DNA of 64,000 nt, from the NCBI GenBank assembly GCA_916700875.1, contig CAKAKS010000032.1, positions 4,882,001 to 4,946,000 on the forward strand, written 5' to 3'. A program made the position numbers and the translations under genes. The notes below the pieces were generated by a model, which was not told the DNA's origin, made no database searches, and was given only the letters and a program-made list of their open reading frames with translations. Positions 24,580 through 35,929 of this stretch are shown here, one piece after another. The stretch comes from Sebastes aleutianus. Its lineage: Eukaryota > Chordata > Actinopteri > Perciformes > Sebastidae. How positions within the stretch are numbered: position 1 is the first letter of the stretch; every line of letters starts with the position of its first letter.

Positions 24580-25262
24580 CGGCCACACTGGGAACGTCAG
24601 GAGCGCGTGGCGGCTGCGGTACCTGTTGTTTTTTATTTCGGCGTCTCATGCTGGCTGTGTGGCTGCGTCTCTTCTAGAGAATAGAGGTCTCGCCTATTTT
24701 TGATGCGAACCGTGCGCGGTTCACAGCAGCAACAGACATCGAAACTGTAGTAATGTTACTGTTACGATTTCAATATACTGTCAATAGATCACTTTCACTG
24801 TCTCTATCTGTAGAAAATGTTACAGAGATGAAAAAAAGTAAAGACTTTAAAATCAACACTTCCTGTTTTCATTTCAAAATAAAAGCCCTCAAGCATTTTT
24901 TTCTATGGACAGAATTCCTTCATTTGTTAACACACAGCTTTTATTCTGAAATATGTGCAAACAGTGTTGTAGAACATGCAGTGACTTGGAGAGCTCCCTG
25001 AATGAATAAAGTACGGGGTTTTAATTGTGGATTATTACTATTATTTACAAATTACCACACGTTTCTTAACCTTTTTCTGTCTAAAATAAATATAAATTAC
25101 ATTTATAATGAAATGAAATGGCCATTATGAAATGCAAACTCTATGTAGAAAGAAAGGGCTGGCAGCAGCAGCTGCTGCAGCTGGTCTGAACACCTGATGC
25201 GTGAATCACGCAGCCGCCACGCGACTCAGACGCCACGCGCTCCTAACGTTCCCAGTGTGGAC
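24580..25262. mobile_element. terminal-inverted-repeat element R2, copy 1
   Basis: Ends CCACACTGGGAACGTCAGGA and, inverted, CCTAACGTTCCCAGTGTGG bound 683 bp. Subterminal GCGCGTGGCGGCTGCG boxes occur at both ends. The interior is AT-rich and non-coding and is strongly similar, in inverted orientation, to 26799-27491. It is a non-autonomous DNA element of a type common in teleosts; the superfamily is not assigned. Confidence 0.82.
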
Positions 25263-26798
25263 GAAGCGTCAGAGCTAGTGACGTAGAATGATGAGTGATG
25301 CTCAGAGCGAGTGAGGAAGAGCTAGTGACTATTATAAAACGTGTGAGAGACGGCTTATGTTGGGTGGGAGGGGAGGGGAGGGGAGGTGGATGGATCCAAC
25401 AAACACAGCTTGAACTTTTGTAGCTAATTAGCCTCTTCCTTTCCACTGACACATTCTTGCACTTTCCAGCATTACTGAAAGTCTGGCTGGACCCTGTGTG
25501 CTTTTCAAGTGTAACAGGACTTGTGAATACACAGGCTGAGGGTGATTGCCCAGAGTGTGCCACAAAAGCTTCTTTTTCACACCATTATCCAAGGTCTTAC
25601 ATGTGTCACCACAAATAACAAGAAATGGGTGAAGGTGAGAAGGTGTGGGTGTGGAAAGGGAAAGGGAAAGGGGGGGGGGAAATAAAGAGAAAGAGGTACA
25701 ATTTGTATAGAGGATTTTTTGGTTACATGTGCTGACACTGGGAGAGAAGGGTTGGATGCATGTGGCATGTGTACTAAATGCACCCACTCCTCCCTCCCTT
25801 TCCTTAATGTATTCTTTACTACTCTCTGTCCTCCTTCAGCCATGCTCTTTCTCCTTGAATTAATCAGTAAATCTGAATGAACAAAAGTTCAGCTTGGATG
25901 AACAGAGGGTCAGCCAGAGCAGACTTTCACAAACGTCTATGTCACATGAATTCCAAGGCCTGTCCTTACAAAACCTGAACTGTGACAGAGAATATTTTCT
26001 GAAGTTCCAGTCCATTTGCAGCCCCATCCCAGGACGGTGTAACTTCTCCTTCCACCTTACTCTCCATTCCTCAACCCCTCAGAGGATTTTTTTTTTCCTC
26101 ATGAAGGTGGAAAGTTTATGACCGCCAGTCATATGATCGGATGTCCCTTTTGGCCACAATGAATGCTGGATGTCTGGAAATATCTGCAGAAGCATGCAAG
26201 TGCATTGCAAGAGAGGACATATGGTGTGATGGGGGTGAGAACTTGTGGCCAAATGCAGAATACGGGGTTGTATTTCTATACCTATAGCTATCCTAAACTT
26301 TAAGTGTGAATAGTGAATAAGTATAGTTTGGTATTGCATTACTAGAATTACTTTAGTTTAATTTTGTTCATTTGTAATTACTCTGTGCAAAAATGTCAAA
26401 AACAATAAAGTCTATTGAAGCATATTGCAGCATTTCTGATTCATTATTGTGACATACTGTATACGGTGAGGTAGCCATGCAATAAAGAAGTGCTGTTCTT
26501 GTTGTAATGGAAGCTTGGTTTATGCTGAATAAATAAATAAATAATGATACATATTGTATCATTACAATTATTTATTGTTTTAGTATTTATTTAGTTTTAA
26601 AAACATGCAGAGGAGATAGGAGTATTTTTTAACTCTGAAAAACATCTGCGGGTCTTCCTACCAGGCTCCATGTCGCTCCAATACCTCCACCAATAATGTA
26701 GGGCAGCCTGTATGTAGCCTGAGATGCTAAACCCAGTAAGACTGCACCTCCCACTGCTGTTCATTAAGCTTACTGCTTCGAGCGCAGGCTAACGGCCT
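25263..26798. other. intergenic between the two R2 copies
   Basis: Contains a G-rich run (25361-25386, repeated GGGAGGGGAGGGG) with quadruplex potential on the plus strand and a purine-rich GGGAAAGGGAAAGGG run near 25660. Frames at 25243-25843 on the minus strand reflect these low-complexity runs. No gene is recognised. Confidence 0.45.
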
Positions 26799-27491
26799 GT
26801 CCAGACCGCCCATGTGAGCAGCGCGTGGCGGCTGCCTCGCTGAACTGCTGCGTGTCCCTCACGTGGGTTGTCCACACCGGTAGTGTCTCTGTTGCTCCTG
26901 CTGTCAGCCTTTGCTTTCTACATTAAGTTTGTCTTTCATAATGGCCATTTCATTTCATTATAAATGTCATTTATATTTATTTTAGACAGGAAAGGTTAAG
27001 AAGCGTGTGGTAATTTGTAAATAATATTAGTAATCCATAATTAAAACCCTGTACTTTATTCATTCATGGAGCTCTCCAAGTCACTGCATTGCCTACAACA
27101 CTGTTCTGCAAATATTTCAGAATAAAAGCCTCGTGTTAACAAATGAAGGAATTCTGGCCACAGAAAAAAAAATGCTTGAGGGTTTTTATTTCGAAATGAA
27201 AGAAGGAACAGTTGATTTAAAAATAAATCTTTACTTTTTTTCATGTCTGTGACATATTCTACAGATACAGACATCGAAACTGTAGTAATGTTGCTGATAT
27301 GATGTCAATATAGAGTCAATAAATCACTTTCCGCGTCTCGCAGTAAAAATAGGCGAGACTTCGAACCTTTACAAGAGATGCAGCTGACAGGCAGCCGGGT
27401 CGGTGGGGACTCTAACCTGTTAACACGGACGCCGAAATAAAAAACAACAGGTTCCGCAACCGCCACGCGCCCCTGGCGTTCCTGGTGTGGA
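26799..27491. mobile_element. terminal-inverted-repeat element R2, copy 2 (inverted)
   Basis: Reverse-oriented relative of 24580-25262. The shared interior includes GGAGCTCTCCAAGTCACTGCA, CATCGAAACTGTAGTAATGT and CCATTTCATTTCATTATAA blocks, and the ends again carry GCGCGTGGCGGCTGC boxes. The outer termini have diverged more than in copy 1. Confidence 0.8.
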
Positions 27492-28436
27492 CGTAAGAAC
27501 TGAAAGAGATCAGGACAGTAACAGAACAGTGTTCAGAGACATTTTAGTCAGAATATCAACCTAATATATTAAAAGTATGGGGGACAAGAACAGGATTTTG
27601 AAAAGTGAGGGTTAACATGTCCTCACCAGTGGAAATTATGCTCTTGGCTGTACTTTTTTTTATAATGATTTGTATATATAGGGGCTGAAAAGTTTCGTAC
27701 TGGGAATTTGTCATGTTTTATTCTTTAAAAATATGTTTGGTAAGCCTGTCCCTTTTCTTTTCTTTACATCCAAGATTCCTTTGGGACATAAATACAACAT
27801 GCAAAGCAAATTCAGTAGCAAACATCCTCCTTTATTTCTCTTCTTTGACATGTTAGAAAAATAAAACATTGCACAAAGCAGTGCTGAAACAGTGCAGTAG
27901 ATGACATGGAAAAACAGAGTGGTCTATATCATTTATTGAGACATAAGTATTTTAAGAAGATTGACGATTAAAAACAGATGCAATGGTTCTGTGTAATATT
28001 GACCAGGTGCAGTTCACTATCCAACCAGAGACCGAGTCAGGGACTCTTTCATCAAAGGTCTTCATTAGCACACCTTCGTCGCTGCGACCAGAACAAACCA
28101 CCTGTGTGTCCTATGGAGCTTAAATGCATGCAAATCACTTCAGCATGATGATGAGGATGATGATGATACCCATCTCAACCACACAAACCTACGGACATTT
28201 TCTGGCATGTTGAGAAGATTTTAGTATTTGAGGATATTTATTGGTTTCATGTCATCAGAATCGTACGATTTGAACCTGAGCTGACGTCTACATTAAAATG
28301 TTTAGTTTTAAGGCATGAAACACATTTGAAAGTGAAAATCAAAATCTATTGAACCTTCTTTATAAAACATAGCAAGCAGCAGTCTTCACACGTCCATTCA
28401 GTTCCTTTAACCTCATCAAAAATGATGTTCCCAGTA
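27492..28436. other. no gene seen; possible distal dio2 3' UTR
   Basis: On the minus strand this lies 4-5 kb past the dio2 stop. Deiodinase-2 mRNAs are known to have very long 3' UTRs with the SECIS far downstream, so it may be transcribed. I looked for a SECIS core (ATGA, unpaired AA, GA) on the minus strand and found no convincing candidate. Confidence 0.3.
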
Positions 28437-28970
28437 CAGTTATTTTTATAAAACGGTCACTATATCCTGACAGTAGTGCAAGAGACAGGTAATCTGAAAG
28501 AAATCATGTTCCTCTGTGTCCTCCGGTGCTCCTAATGGCATCCGCAAGATTTTACAGACCAGAGAAAAACAACCAATCAGAGCTGAGCTGGAGTCTGCCG
28601 TCCAGCTGCAGTCTAATCACTCGCGAACTCCAATCAAACGGTCAAACTAGGCAGCGCTGATCAAATATAAATCAATATTCTGTTACTGTAATACCTATTT
28701 CTCTCCTCAAATGTTTTCAGAAACATCTTGTAGTGTACTGTTTAGCTGTAAAATGAGAAAGTTTGTGACCCCGCAGCCTTATTGAGATCAGTTGGGGAAA
28801 TATCAAGCACCGCTCACCAGCCGGAGCACAGCCAATAGGAACACTCTCTCTGAAATGATCTGTGATTGGCCAAAGTCTAAGAACACTTGAATTACAATAT
28901 GCTGAAAGGTTATTATGGAATTTCTGCCCAATGATGCCAAAAACCTTCGGCCTACAGAATCTTTAACTTA
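28437..28970 (-). repeat. dispersed repeat family R1, copy 3
   Basis: Reverse-complement relative of 51349-52007 and 275-770. Shared blocks include GGCAGCGCTGATCAAATAT and the ATTACAATATGCTGAAAGGT block. It is a diverged copy without clean termini. Confidence 0.75.
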
Positions 28971-30499
28971 TTTTTTACATTAGTTTCCACAGCATAACTT
29001 TACATTGATTCTTAGCACATGTATTGCTGCTCGTCAGTTGGTGAAGAACATGCTGGTGTTCTCTCTCTATTAAGGTCTGTCAACTCCCTTCTGGATCAGG
29101 TCAAATCATCCCCAAGTGAGTTTTGGACCATAGGTCTTTTTTTTTTTGGAACATTTGTAAATGCCTCATTGCATGCCGCATGGAGAGGTAAAAGGACCTT
29201 TTTCAGCCCTGAGCAGTGTCTGCAGGTATAACTTTCAGGCTATATACAGCCCAAAACAACAAATCAGGGCAAGACCCAGGGCAAAAAGTACAGCAAAGTG
29301 GCTTTAATGTGGCTTTTTGACACCGATTATTTTGTGTCAAAGTGAAAACAGATCTCTATAAAAGGATCTAAATTAATTAAAAATACAAAATACATTTTGT
29401 GCGAGCAACATTTTCACCCCTTTTAATAGAACAAACCTAAATCCTTGAGCTCACCTGTGCGAGTCAAGAGGTTTCAATTGATTGTAGGACCAACTTTTGG
29501 TGAGTCAGTATCGTGGCTACACCATGAGGACAGAGGATAGAAGAAGAATCCTACGTAGCATAGACTACATACAGACAACAACATATAGCTCATAGGCCTA
29601 TAGCTGTGGTCAGGTGATCAGAGCAGGTGGTGATACATCTGTCATTAAACAAACTGCCAGAACCATGGACAGCTTCAGGAGGGGAGAGAGAGGGGGGGGG
29701 ATTACAAGCTCACCGCCTCTAATACCAAATATGACAATGACTAATAACTCACCACTTCATGAGATAATTTGGGCCTGTTTCAACCTGTCATTGGGTGGAA
29801 ATATCATTGTGGGAGGGCGATTGCTACATCCGTTCAATCTTGACTTACAAAGGAGAAAAGTGCGTCACAAAAGTGCGTCACAAAGGCGTGCCATTGGAAA
29901 GGGCAGTCTTCACTGCGTGCTGATGGAAAGAGGGGATACTCAGCTTTAATTAGCAGAAATGATGAGAGAGAGGCTGCTGAACTGAATGTGTCAGGAGGTG
30001 AAGTCCAGTAGCCAACACTGCACTGGTTGTTGAGAATCACTGATCTGACACCAGAGCCACGCACAATGCTTGTGCATATATAGGCATAAAAAAAGCAGCC
30101 CGTGAACCATGACACATAAAAAACACACTGCACATGTCCACATCGATCATGTTTCACACGCGTTATTGACAGAAGATAAAGTCAGCCACTGACCAGTACA
30201 GAGCCGCACCACATTTAAAATGACCAATGACGGAACATTAGATTTTATCTACTTTCTTTATATTATATTATATTATATTTATATTCATCGCAACATTAGA
30301 AATGCTGATTTTCAACACTCCACCAAAGTCAAAATGTTGTTTAGTATTTTGGGGGGGCTAAGCCCTCTCTGGCTCACTGGAAATGGAAAGAGTACGGCAC
30401 AGCTGTGAATCTTCCTAAAGCAGGTCGCCTTGGAAGCGGTGGAAGCGTTCCAGAGGAGTTGTGAGGGAGGTTAGGGCTGCCCCTATACTCACATGACAT
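28971..30499. other. intergenic, no gene seen
   Basis: Only chance frames occur (for example 29614-29949 plus). A short TATTA run lies near 30262. Nothing else could be supported. Confidence 0.4.
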
Positions 30500-30845
30500 C
30501 TGGGCTGCCAGAAGGCACGTGGGAAACTCTGATCTCAGTTGGAAGAAGGTTCTATGGTCTGATGAAACCATAGACCATTAGACTAAACACCATGTCTGGT
30601 GTAAGCCAAACACTGCACATCATCATCATAAAAAATACCATTCCCACCGTGAAGCTTGGTGGTGGTAGCAGCATCATGCTGTAGTGTTGGCTTCTTTTCA
30701 ACAGGCTAGTAGTGAGGGTAGACGGTGAAATGAAGGCACCAAAAACACAGAGAATCCCGGAAGAAAAGCTGATGCTGTCTGCGAGAAACTGGGCACTTGG
30801 GAGAAGATTTTCTTTCCAGCAAGACACTGACTTGGATGGGGTAAA
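30500..30845 (+). pseudogene. Tc1-type transposase catalytic-region remnant
   Basis: In shifting frames the plus strand reads like the catalytic core of a Tc1 transposase: WKKVLWSDET near 30540, HHVWCKPNTAHH near 30590, then a Gly-Gly-Gly-Ser-like stretch after GTGAAGCTTGGTGG, and LGRRFSFQQD near 30800. Several frameshifts are present and no terminal repeats were found. It is an old, dead fragment unrelated in position to the Tc1 copy at 21909. Confidence 0.7.
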
Positions 30846-31686
30846 TACTTCCTACTTAGGACATTTCCGCAAGCCAGCATTTAGTTTGCTTCAATCAAAC
30901 TCTGGTGCGGTTCGTTTGGGCGGTTGTGAATCCAGTAATCGTACTCCGGTGCGGACCAAAACAACCGATCCGAGATCGCTTTTGAGAGGAGGTCTCGGAT
31001 CGTTTCCAAGCGAACCAAAACGCAGACAAACAGAATACGATAAATAAAGTCCACAAAAATAGTGACATTTCTAAAGTCATTGGAGATAAACTGGAGGAGA
31101 AGGGATCCGTGCTCACAGTGTAGATCACAGTGGAAACACTTTGACAGCAATATATGAAGAGGTGGCAGTTTTCAAGATGAAAAAGGTAAATTCGCTCCTT
31201 CATACACGTCCCTCAGCAATTAACTTTTTCATTTGGCCCGCTATAATTTGTGCACTGTGAAACCGAACCAGACTAAATAGAAAAAAAGAACCAATTTCAC
31301 TCTGATTTGGACAAACGGACTATGGCTGCTGAAAGCACCTTTAGATTACACAGAAGGGTCTTTTTCTGTTGATCATTGTCGATAAACCACATTAAATCCA
31401 CTTTGATTCAATAGTGTAAACACCAACACTTCCAAGGGGGGGAAGACATTTTAAGGAAAGGAAAAAAAATGTAGAGAGCTGTCAGATGGAGAACAATGGT
31501 CGATATGTGTACTGTACGAATGAGCATTCATCCAAAGAGAAAGGAGGGGAGATAAACATCGTGCGTATTCAAGTTGTTGACGCGGGCATAAAAACATATA
31601 GTGTTTATATATACTATGACCATAGTGAAAAAAATGAAATTATTAAAATCTCCACAAAATAATTAAAACCGTTTTACTTTATAAAA
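30846..31686. other. probable decayed MITE and unassigned sequence
   Basis: Near 30970-31010 a perfect inverted pair CGATCCGAG / CTCGGATCG lies in a block with repeated CGAACCAAAAC and GCGGACCAAAAC motifs, typical of a fish non-autonomous DNA element. Clear ends were not found. The rest is AT-rich with no gene. Confidence 0.35.
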
Positions 31687-32293
31687 CAGGGGTCTGCAAC
31701 TTGCGGCTACGGAGCCACATGCGTCTCTTTAGCCCCTCTCCAGTGGCTCCCTGTGGATTTAAAAAGAAATTTGTGGAAATGAATAACTGTTTTTTTGTTT
31801 ACATTTTCAATTCTATTTATCATTGTTGTAGGTCTATGGTACGACGGAACGACGGAGTATTAGGGCCACATTGAGTCATAGTATTATGAGAATAAAGTCA
31901 TGATAATATAAAGCAGTAATTTGACGTGTTATTTTCTTTTTTTCCCGTAAAGTTATGACTTTATTCTCGTAATATTACGACTTTTTTCTTGTAAACTTCT
32001 GACTTTTTTCTCGTAATATTATGACTTTTTTTCTCATAAACTTCTGACTTTATTCTCGTATTATTATGACTTTATTCTGGAAATCTCAGATTTTTTTCCC
32101 TCAATGTGGCCCTAATACTCCGTAGTTCATTTGCACTTTGGCCCTCACTGCATTAGACTTATATAGTCTATACTTAGACAATAAACTGTGTTACCTTCAT
32201 CACAATGCTCAAACGTTTTGCGGCTCCAGACAGATTTTTTTTTGCCTAAAATGGTTCTTTTGATAGTAAAGGTTGCTGACCCCTGTTATAAAA
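31679..32293. mobile_element. hAT-type non-autonomous element R3, copy 1, with perfect 8-bp target duplication
   Basis: The left end CAGGGGTCTGCAACTTGCGG (31687) and the right end GGTTGCTGACCCCTG (to 32285) are inverted repeats of hAT type. TTATAAAA flanks both sides exactly (31679-31686 and 32286-32293), an 8-bp duplication as hAT transposases make. The interior (about 31900-32095) repeats CTCGTAATATTACGAC and CTTTATTCTCGTAA units. The element sits about 80 bases beyond the dio2 stop codon, that is, inside the likely dio2 3' UTR. Confidence 0.88.
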
Positions 32294-32374
32294 CATATAC
32301 AAACTGGGAACTTTTGATTTTGACTTATAAAAAACATAGGACATGTCCTCCTCTGTACTCGTCTTTGATTACTC

Positions 32375-32959
32375 CTACCGTTTACCATAGCTCTGTTCCA
32401 GCCACTGCTGCACGTCCTTCAGATTGTAAAAAAAAGGCCCCTTACCACCCAGATAGGCAATCTTTCTCTGTTGTACTATACACACCCGTTCATTGGACAC
32501 ACCGTAAGCTACATTGGCATTGTTGTCCATGCAGTCTGCCACCAGCTGGCACTGCGGTGGCAGGGAAAATTGCTCAATGAGTTTGCGTGCCGCTCCCAAC
32601 CTCTCCTCCAGGCTCTGGTGTTTCCGCACGTCGAAAGAGCAAGAGCCCATAGGAGGGGCCACCCAGCCGTCGGACGGGTGAGCCTCGTCAATGTACACTA
32701 ACAGGAAATCAGCTACGTCACTGAAGTCCTCCACCAACTGCCGGAAAGCTGGCAGGTGGCTGATGAAAGGGGGTCAGGTGGCTGAGCCAAAGTTGACCAC
32801 CAGAGGGCGGTCTGATGACTCAAAATCCAGAAGGTGGCACTCATCTCCAGTTCCGATCAAGGCACCGGGTGTAGTCATGTTACTGAGACTGCTGCTCCTT
32901 CGAGGGCCATCAGGCACCTTCACCACTTTGGAGTTGGGTGCCTCGAAGCCAAGTTTAAC
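32375..32959 (-). CDS. dio2: type 2 iodothyronine deiodinase, coding exon 2 (selenoprotein)
   Basis: Type 2 deiodinase removes the outer-ring 5' iodine from thyroxine to make T3 inside cells and is anchored in the endoplasmic reticulum. This exon begins after acceptor CTCAG with VKLGFEAPNSKVVKV. It contains CHLLDFESSDRPLVVNFGSA-T, then the selenocysteine TGA (32774-32776), then PPFISHLPAFRQL. Further family blocks are VADFLLVYIDEAHPSDGW, SLPPQCQLVADCMDNNAN, YGVSNERVCIVQ and IAYLGGKGPF. It ends LEQSYGKR and stops at TAG 32375-32377. With exon 1 the protein is 288 residues (Sec at 156), against 273 in human. The mammalian protein continues a few residues past a second Sec codon; here a TAG closes the frame first. 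An annotation that treats TGA as stop would split this exon into two wrong fragments. Confidence 0.95.
32774..32776 (-). other. dio2: in-frame TGA recoded as selenocysteine
   Basis: The TGA sits between VNFGSAT and PPF, exactly where the catalytic selenocysteine of deiodinases is found (Sec133 in human DIO2). Similarity continues without interruption on both sides. Recoding needs a SECIS in the 3' UTR, which I did not locate. Confidence 0.95.
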
Positions 32960-35647
32960 CTGAGGAGATAAAAAATGGGGATACATGTTTACTCACACAG
33001 TGCACACATCCCAGAGCTCTGTTTCACAAAGCGGGAGGGGTGAACACTCAGAGTTAGTTAACGCTGAAATGAGGGAAACTTTTCAGTTCCAGAAAGAGAG
33101 CTAATTTAAACTCTGGGTCAGTTACCATGGTAACTGTCTCTGTGAACCTAACCTGCTCACTGGCAGGTTTTCCTTTTTACCAAACCCTGAGTTTCTCTCC
33201 GTCTCCTCCCTCTCACAGAGCCAGACACGCTGCTTCATTTCCTCATTCATTCAGTCCATATCAAAGCATTAAGTGTTAAAGGTTTACTGTATGTCAGATA
33301 TTAGGCAGGACTATCTTAATTTACTGCTTTTATACGCTGTCAGTCATTCAAAACTAGTGAACATTTCACATCAGTATAAAACCTCTACATAGTCTTTCAT
33401 TTTTATAACGTTGTGACTGAGACAGCTGGCAGTTTGTTGTATGTGTAATCTCAGTTTAAATAGTAAAAATCGGTATGAACCTCAGACACGTAGGATCAAT
33501 GAATAATTATCTGTCACTCATAATGTGATTTGCACAGATGGAACATGATAATATTGTAGATTATATGTTAATATTTCTGAGTGAGCAGGATCATGGTGCA
33601 TCTACAGAATGGAGTTAGAATATTAACACTAACACAATAGATTCAGCTAATTCAAAACGTCATTGTTTGTATCTCACTTGGTAATGGACCGCTACAAATA
33701 CACAGCACAACAAAATAAGAGAAGTTTATCTGCTGTGGATACGACGCAGCAGTGGGGCTCACCACCTTGGAATGATGCCTGCAAACTCTAAAGTGGGAAT
33801 AACAGGTTTTTTCTCTGTTTCTTCCTATTCTACTGACGTTGCCTGACTGACTGCAGCATTAAGGCACGGTCACACGTGCAAAATTAACATCCGTCTCCCG
33901 TTCACTCCCATTCTGTGCGAGCAAAGGTTGTGAAAAAACAAATTTGCATTCGGGTGGAGTTCAACTTTGGTGAACTTGAAGTTTGAAAATTGCCTCGTCA
34001 AGTGCTCGCCTGCATTCGTGCACGTGTGAATGTGCCTTCTTTAGGCTGGGACTTAGACGAGGTCACCAAACTCCATGAACTTATTAGAATCATCAAGGTT
34101 TTTAAGTAGTTCTGCCCGAACGGGTGCAATCAAATGAGACAGATTCAGCACAGGCTCTGCATCAGACACAGCCCTAAATGGAGGTCTGATCAGGAACACC
34201 TGAATGGGTGTGTGTAGGGACTTTAACAGTTACTGAGAAATCAATAATCCCCACAGACTTGTCTGTAATTCTTGTTAAAAGTGAGTGCCAACTTTGATTA
34301 ATCAAAGAAAGTTGCAAATTTGGGAAATGCCGACCTACTTCCACTGAGACTAATCAAACATTGATGACACTAAACCAGGGGTTTGCAACCTGCGGCTCTT
34401 TAGCCCCTCTCCAGTGGCTCCCTGTGGAGTTTTAAACAAGGAAATGAATAACTGTTTTTTGTTTACATTTTAATTTTTATTTATCATTGTTGTAGGTCTA
34501 TGGTACGACGGTATGACAGAGAATTAAAAAAATCTGAGATTTCAAGAATAAAGTCAGAGGTTTACAAGAAAAAAGTCGTAATATTATGAAAATAAAGTCA
34601 AAGGTTTACGAGAAAAAAAAAGTCGTAATATTACGCTAATAAAGTCAAAGGTTTACGAGAAAAAAGTCGTAATATTATGAAAATAAAGTCATAGGTTTAC
34701 GAGAAAAAAGTTGTAATATTATGAGAATGAAGTCATAATATTATAAAGTAGTAATTTTACGTGTTATTTTCTTTTTTTCTCGTAAAGTTATGACTTTATT
34801 CTCGTAATATTACGACTTTTTTCTCGTTAAGTTATGACTTTATTCTCGTAATATTAAGAATTTTTTCACGTCACGTTATGACTTTATTCTCGTAACATTA
34901 CGACTTTTTTTCTCGTAAAGTTATGACTTTATTCTCGTTATATTACGACTTTTTCCTCGTTACGTTATGACTTTATTCTCGTTATATTATGACTTTTTTC
35001 TCGTAAAGTTGCGACTTTATTCTTGTTACATTACGACTTTTTTTCTCGTAAAGTTATGACTTTTTTCTCATAACATTACAACTTTTTCTCTTAATATTAT
35101 GACTTTATTCTCGTTATATTACGACTTTTTTCTCATAAAGTTATGACTTTATTCTCGTAACATTACGACTTTTTTTCTCGTAAAGTTATGACTTTATTCT
35201 CGTACAGACAGATTTTTTTTTTTTTTTTTTGCCTAAAATGTCTCTTTTGACAGTAGAGGTTGCTGACCCCTGCCATAGATGAACAAGACAAAGATTCTGT
35301 AGGCTACTTTACCCTAGAAGTCAGCACACTGAGAACACTGCATAACTATTCAATTCAATTTTTCTATGAGCCCTATTCATACTCGTTCAGTTGTCTGACA
35401 GCAGAGACAGAAAATTATGGAAATGAGAAAAAAGTGGTGAATTCGGCTGCACTTAAACCAGACAAGACGTCATCCTACTGCTGAACATATACATGCACTA
35501 ACTAATACTGCGTCGTGAACTAACAGGTGGGGACTGACATGTAAAGTTGAAACTTTGTGCAGTTGTTTAGAGTTCAGTGCATTGATGATGACAATGACAT
35601 TAACATTGTTATCCCCCCATTACCTGAACCCCCGGGTTCATATGTAC
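32960..35647 (-). other. dio2: dio2 intron
   Basis: GT-AG intron of 2,688 bp in phase 0, between AYKQ of exon 1 and VKLG of exon 2, the same place as the single coding intron known in vertebrate DIO2. It holds hAT-type copy 2 (34376-35272). The remaining sequence (32960-34375) has no recognisable gene. Confidence 0.9.
34376..35272. mobile_element. hAT-type non-autonomous element R3, copy 2
   Basis: The left end CAGGGGTTTGCAACCTGCGG and the right end GGTTGCTGACCCCTG match copy 1. The interior, about 34525-35205, is a long array of roughly 22-base alternating blocks (CTCGTAAAGTTATGACTTTA and CTCGTAATATTACGACTTTT). The left quarter carries the reverse complement of the same units, so the element can fold into a very long hairpin. 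A clear target duplication is not seen. Confidence 0.85.
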
Positions 35648-35929
35648 CTGTTTGTATGCGTCCAGGAGGAAGCTGTTCCAGATGGAGCGCAGCCCGGCCG
35701 AGGTGAGCATGCGGGTCCACTGTCCGGACCCGGACCCGGAAGACCCGGACCCGGAGGACCCGGACCCAGAGGACCCGGAACCGGAGGACCCGGACCCGGA
35801 GCTGCTGAGCAGCGACACTACGCGCTTCACCAGCACCACAGAGTCGTACAGAGCCATGAACAGACAGTTGGAGAAGAAACCAGGTAGTATCTGGAGTGTC
35901 ACGAGCAGATCCTCACTCGCCATTCCCAT
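35648..35929 (-). CDS. dio2: type 2 iodothyronine deiodinase, coding exon 1 (membrane anchor)
   Basis: This exon encodes 94 residues. The chosen start at 35929 gives MGMASEDLLVTLQILPGFFS, which aligns with the mammalian start MGILSVDLLITLQILP. An in-frame ATG 13 codons upstream (35968) is possible but not conserved in mammals. Residues 8-38 form the N-terminal membrane anchor. Residues 43-69 are a pure Ser-Gly tract made of SSGSG units, replacing the short SRSKSTRGE-type linker of mammals. Then come WTRMLTSAGL and FLLDAYKQ, ending at donor CAG/GTACAT (35646-35648). The exon is GC-rich. Upstream short ORFs and a CRE suggest translational and cAMP control, as known for DIO2. Confidence 0.94.
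35723..35803 (-). repeat. dio2: coding minisatellite: 15-bp units encoding Ser-Ser-Gly-Ser-Gly
   Basis: Five near-identical 15-base units, read on the minus strand as TCCTCCGGGTCCGGG or close variants, encode 27 residues of only Ser and Gly. The length is a multiple of three, so unit gain or loss keeps the frame. It forms a flexible linker between the membrane anchor and the catalytic part. Confidence 0.95.

Noticed and set aside
28021..28100. Possible dio2 SECIS on the minus strand (ATGA followed by GAGTC/GACTC stem)
   Set aside because: A stem can be drawn, but there is no unpaired AA in the apical loop and no matching GA on the 3' side at the required distance.
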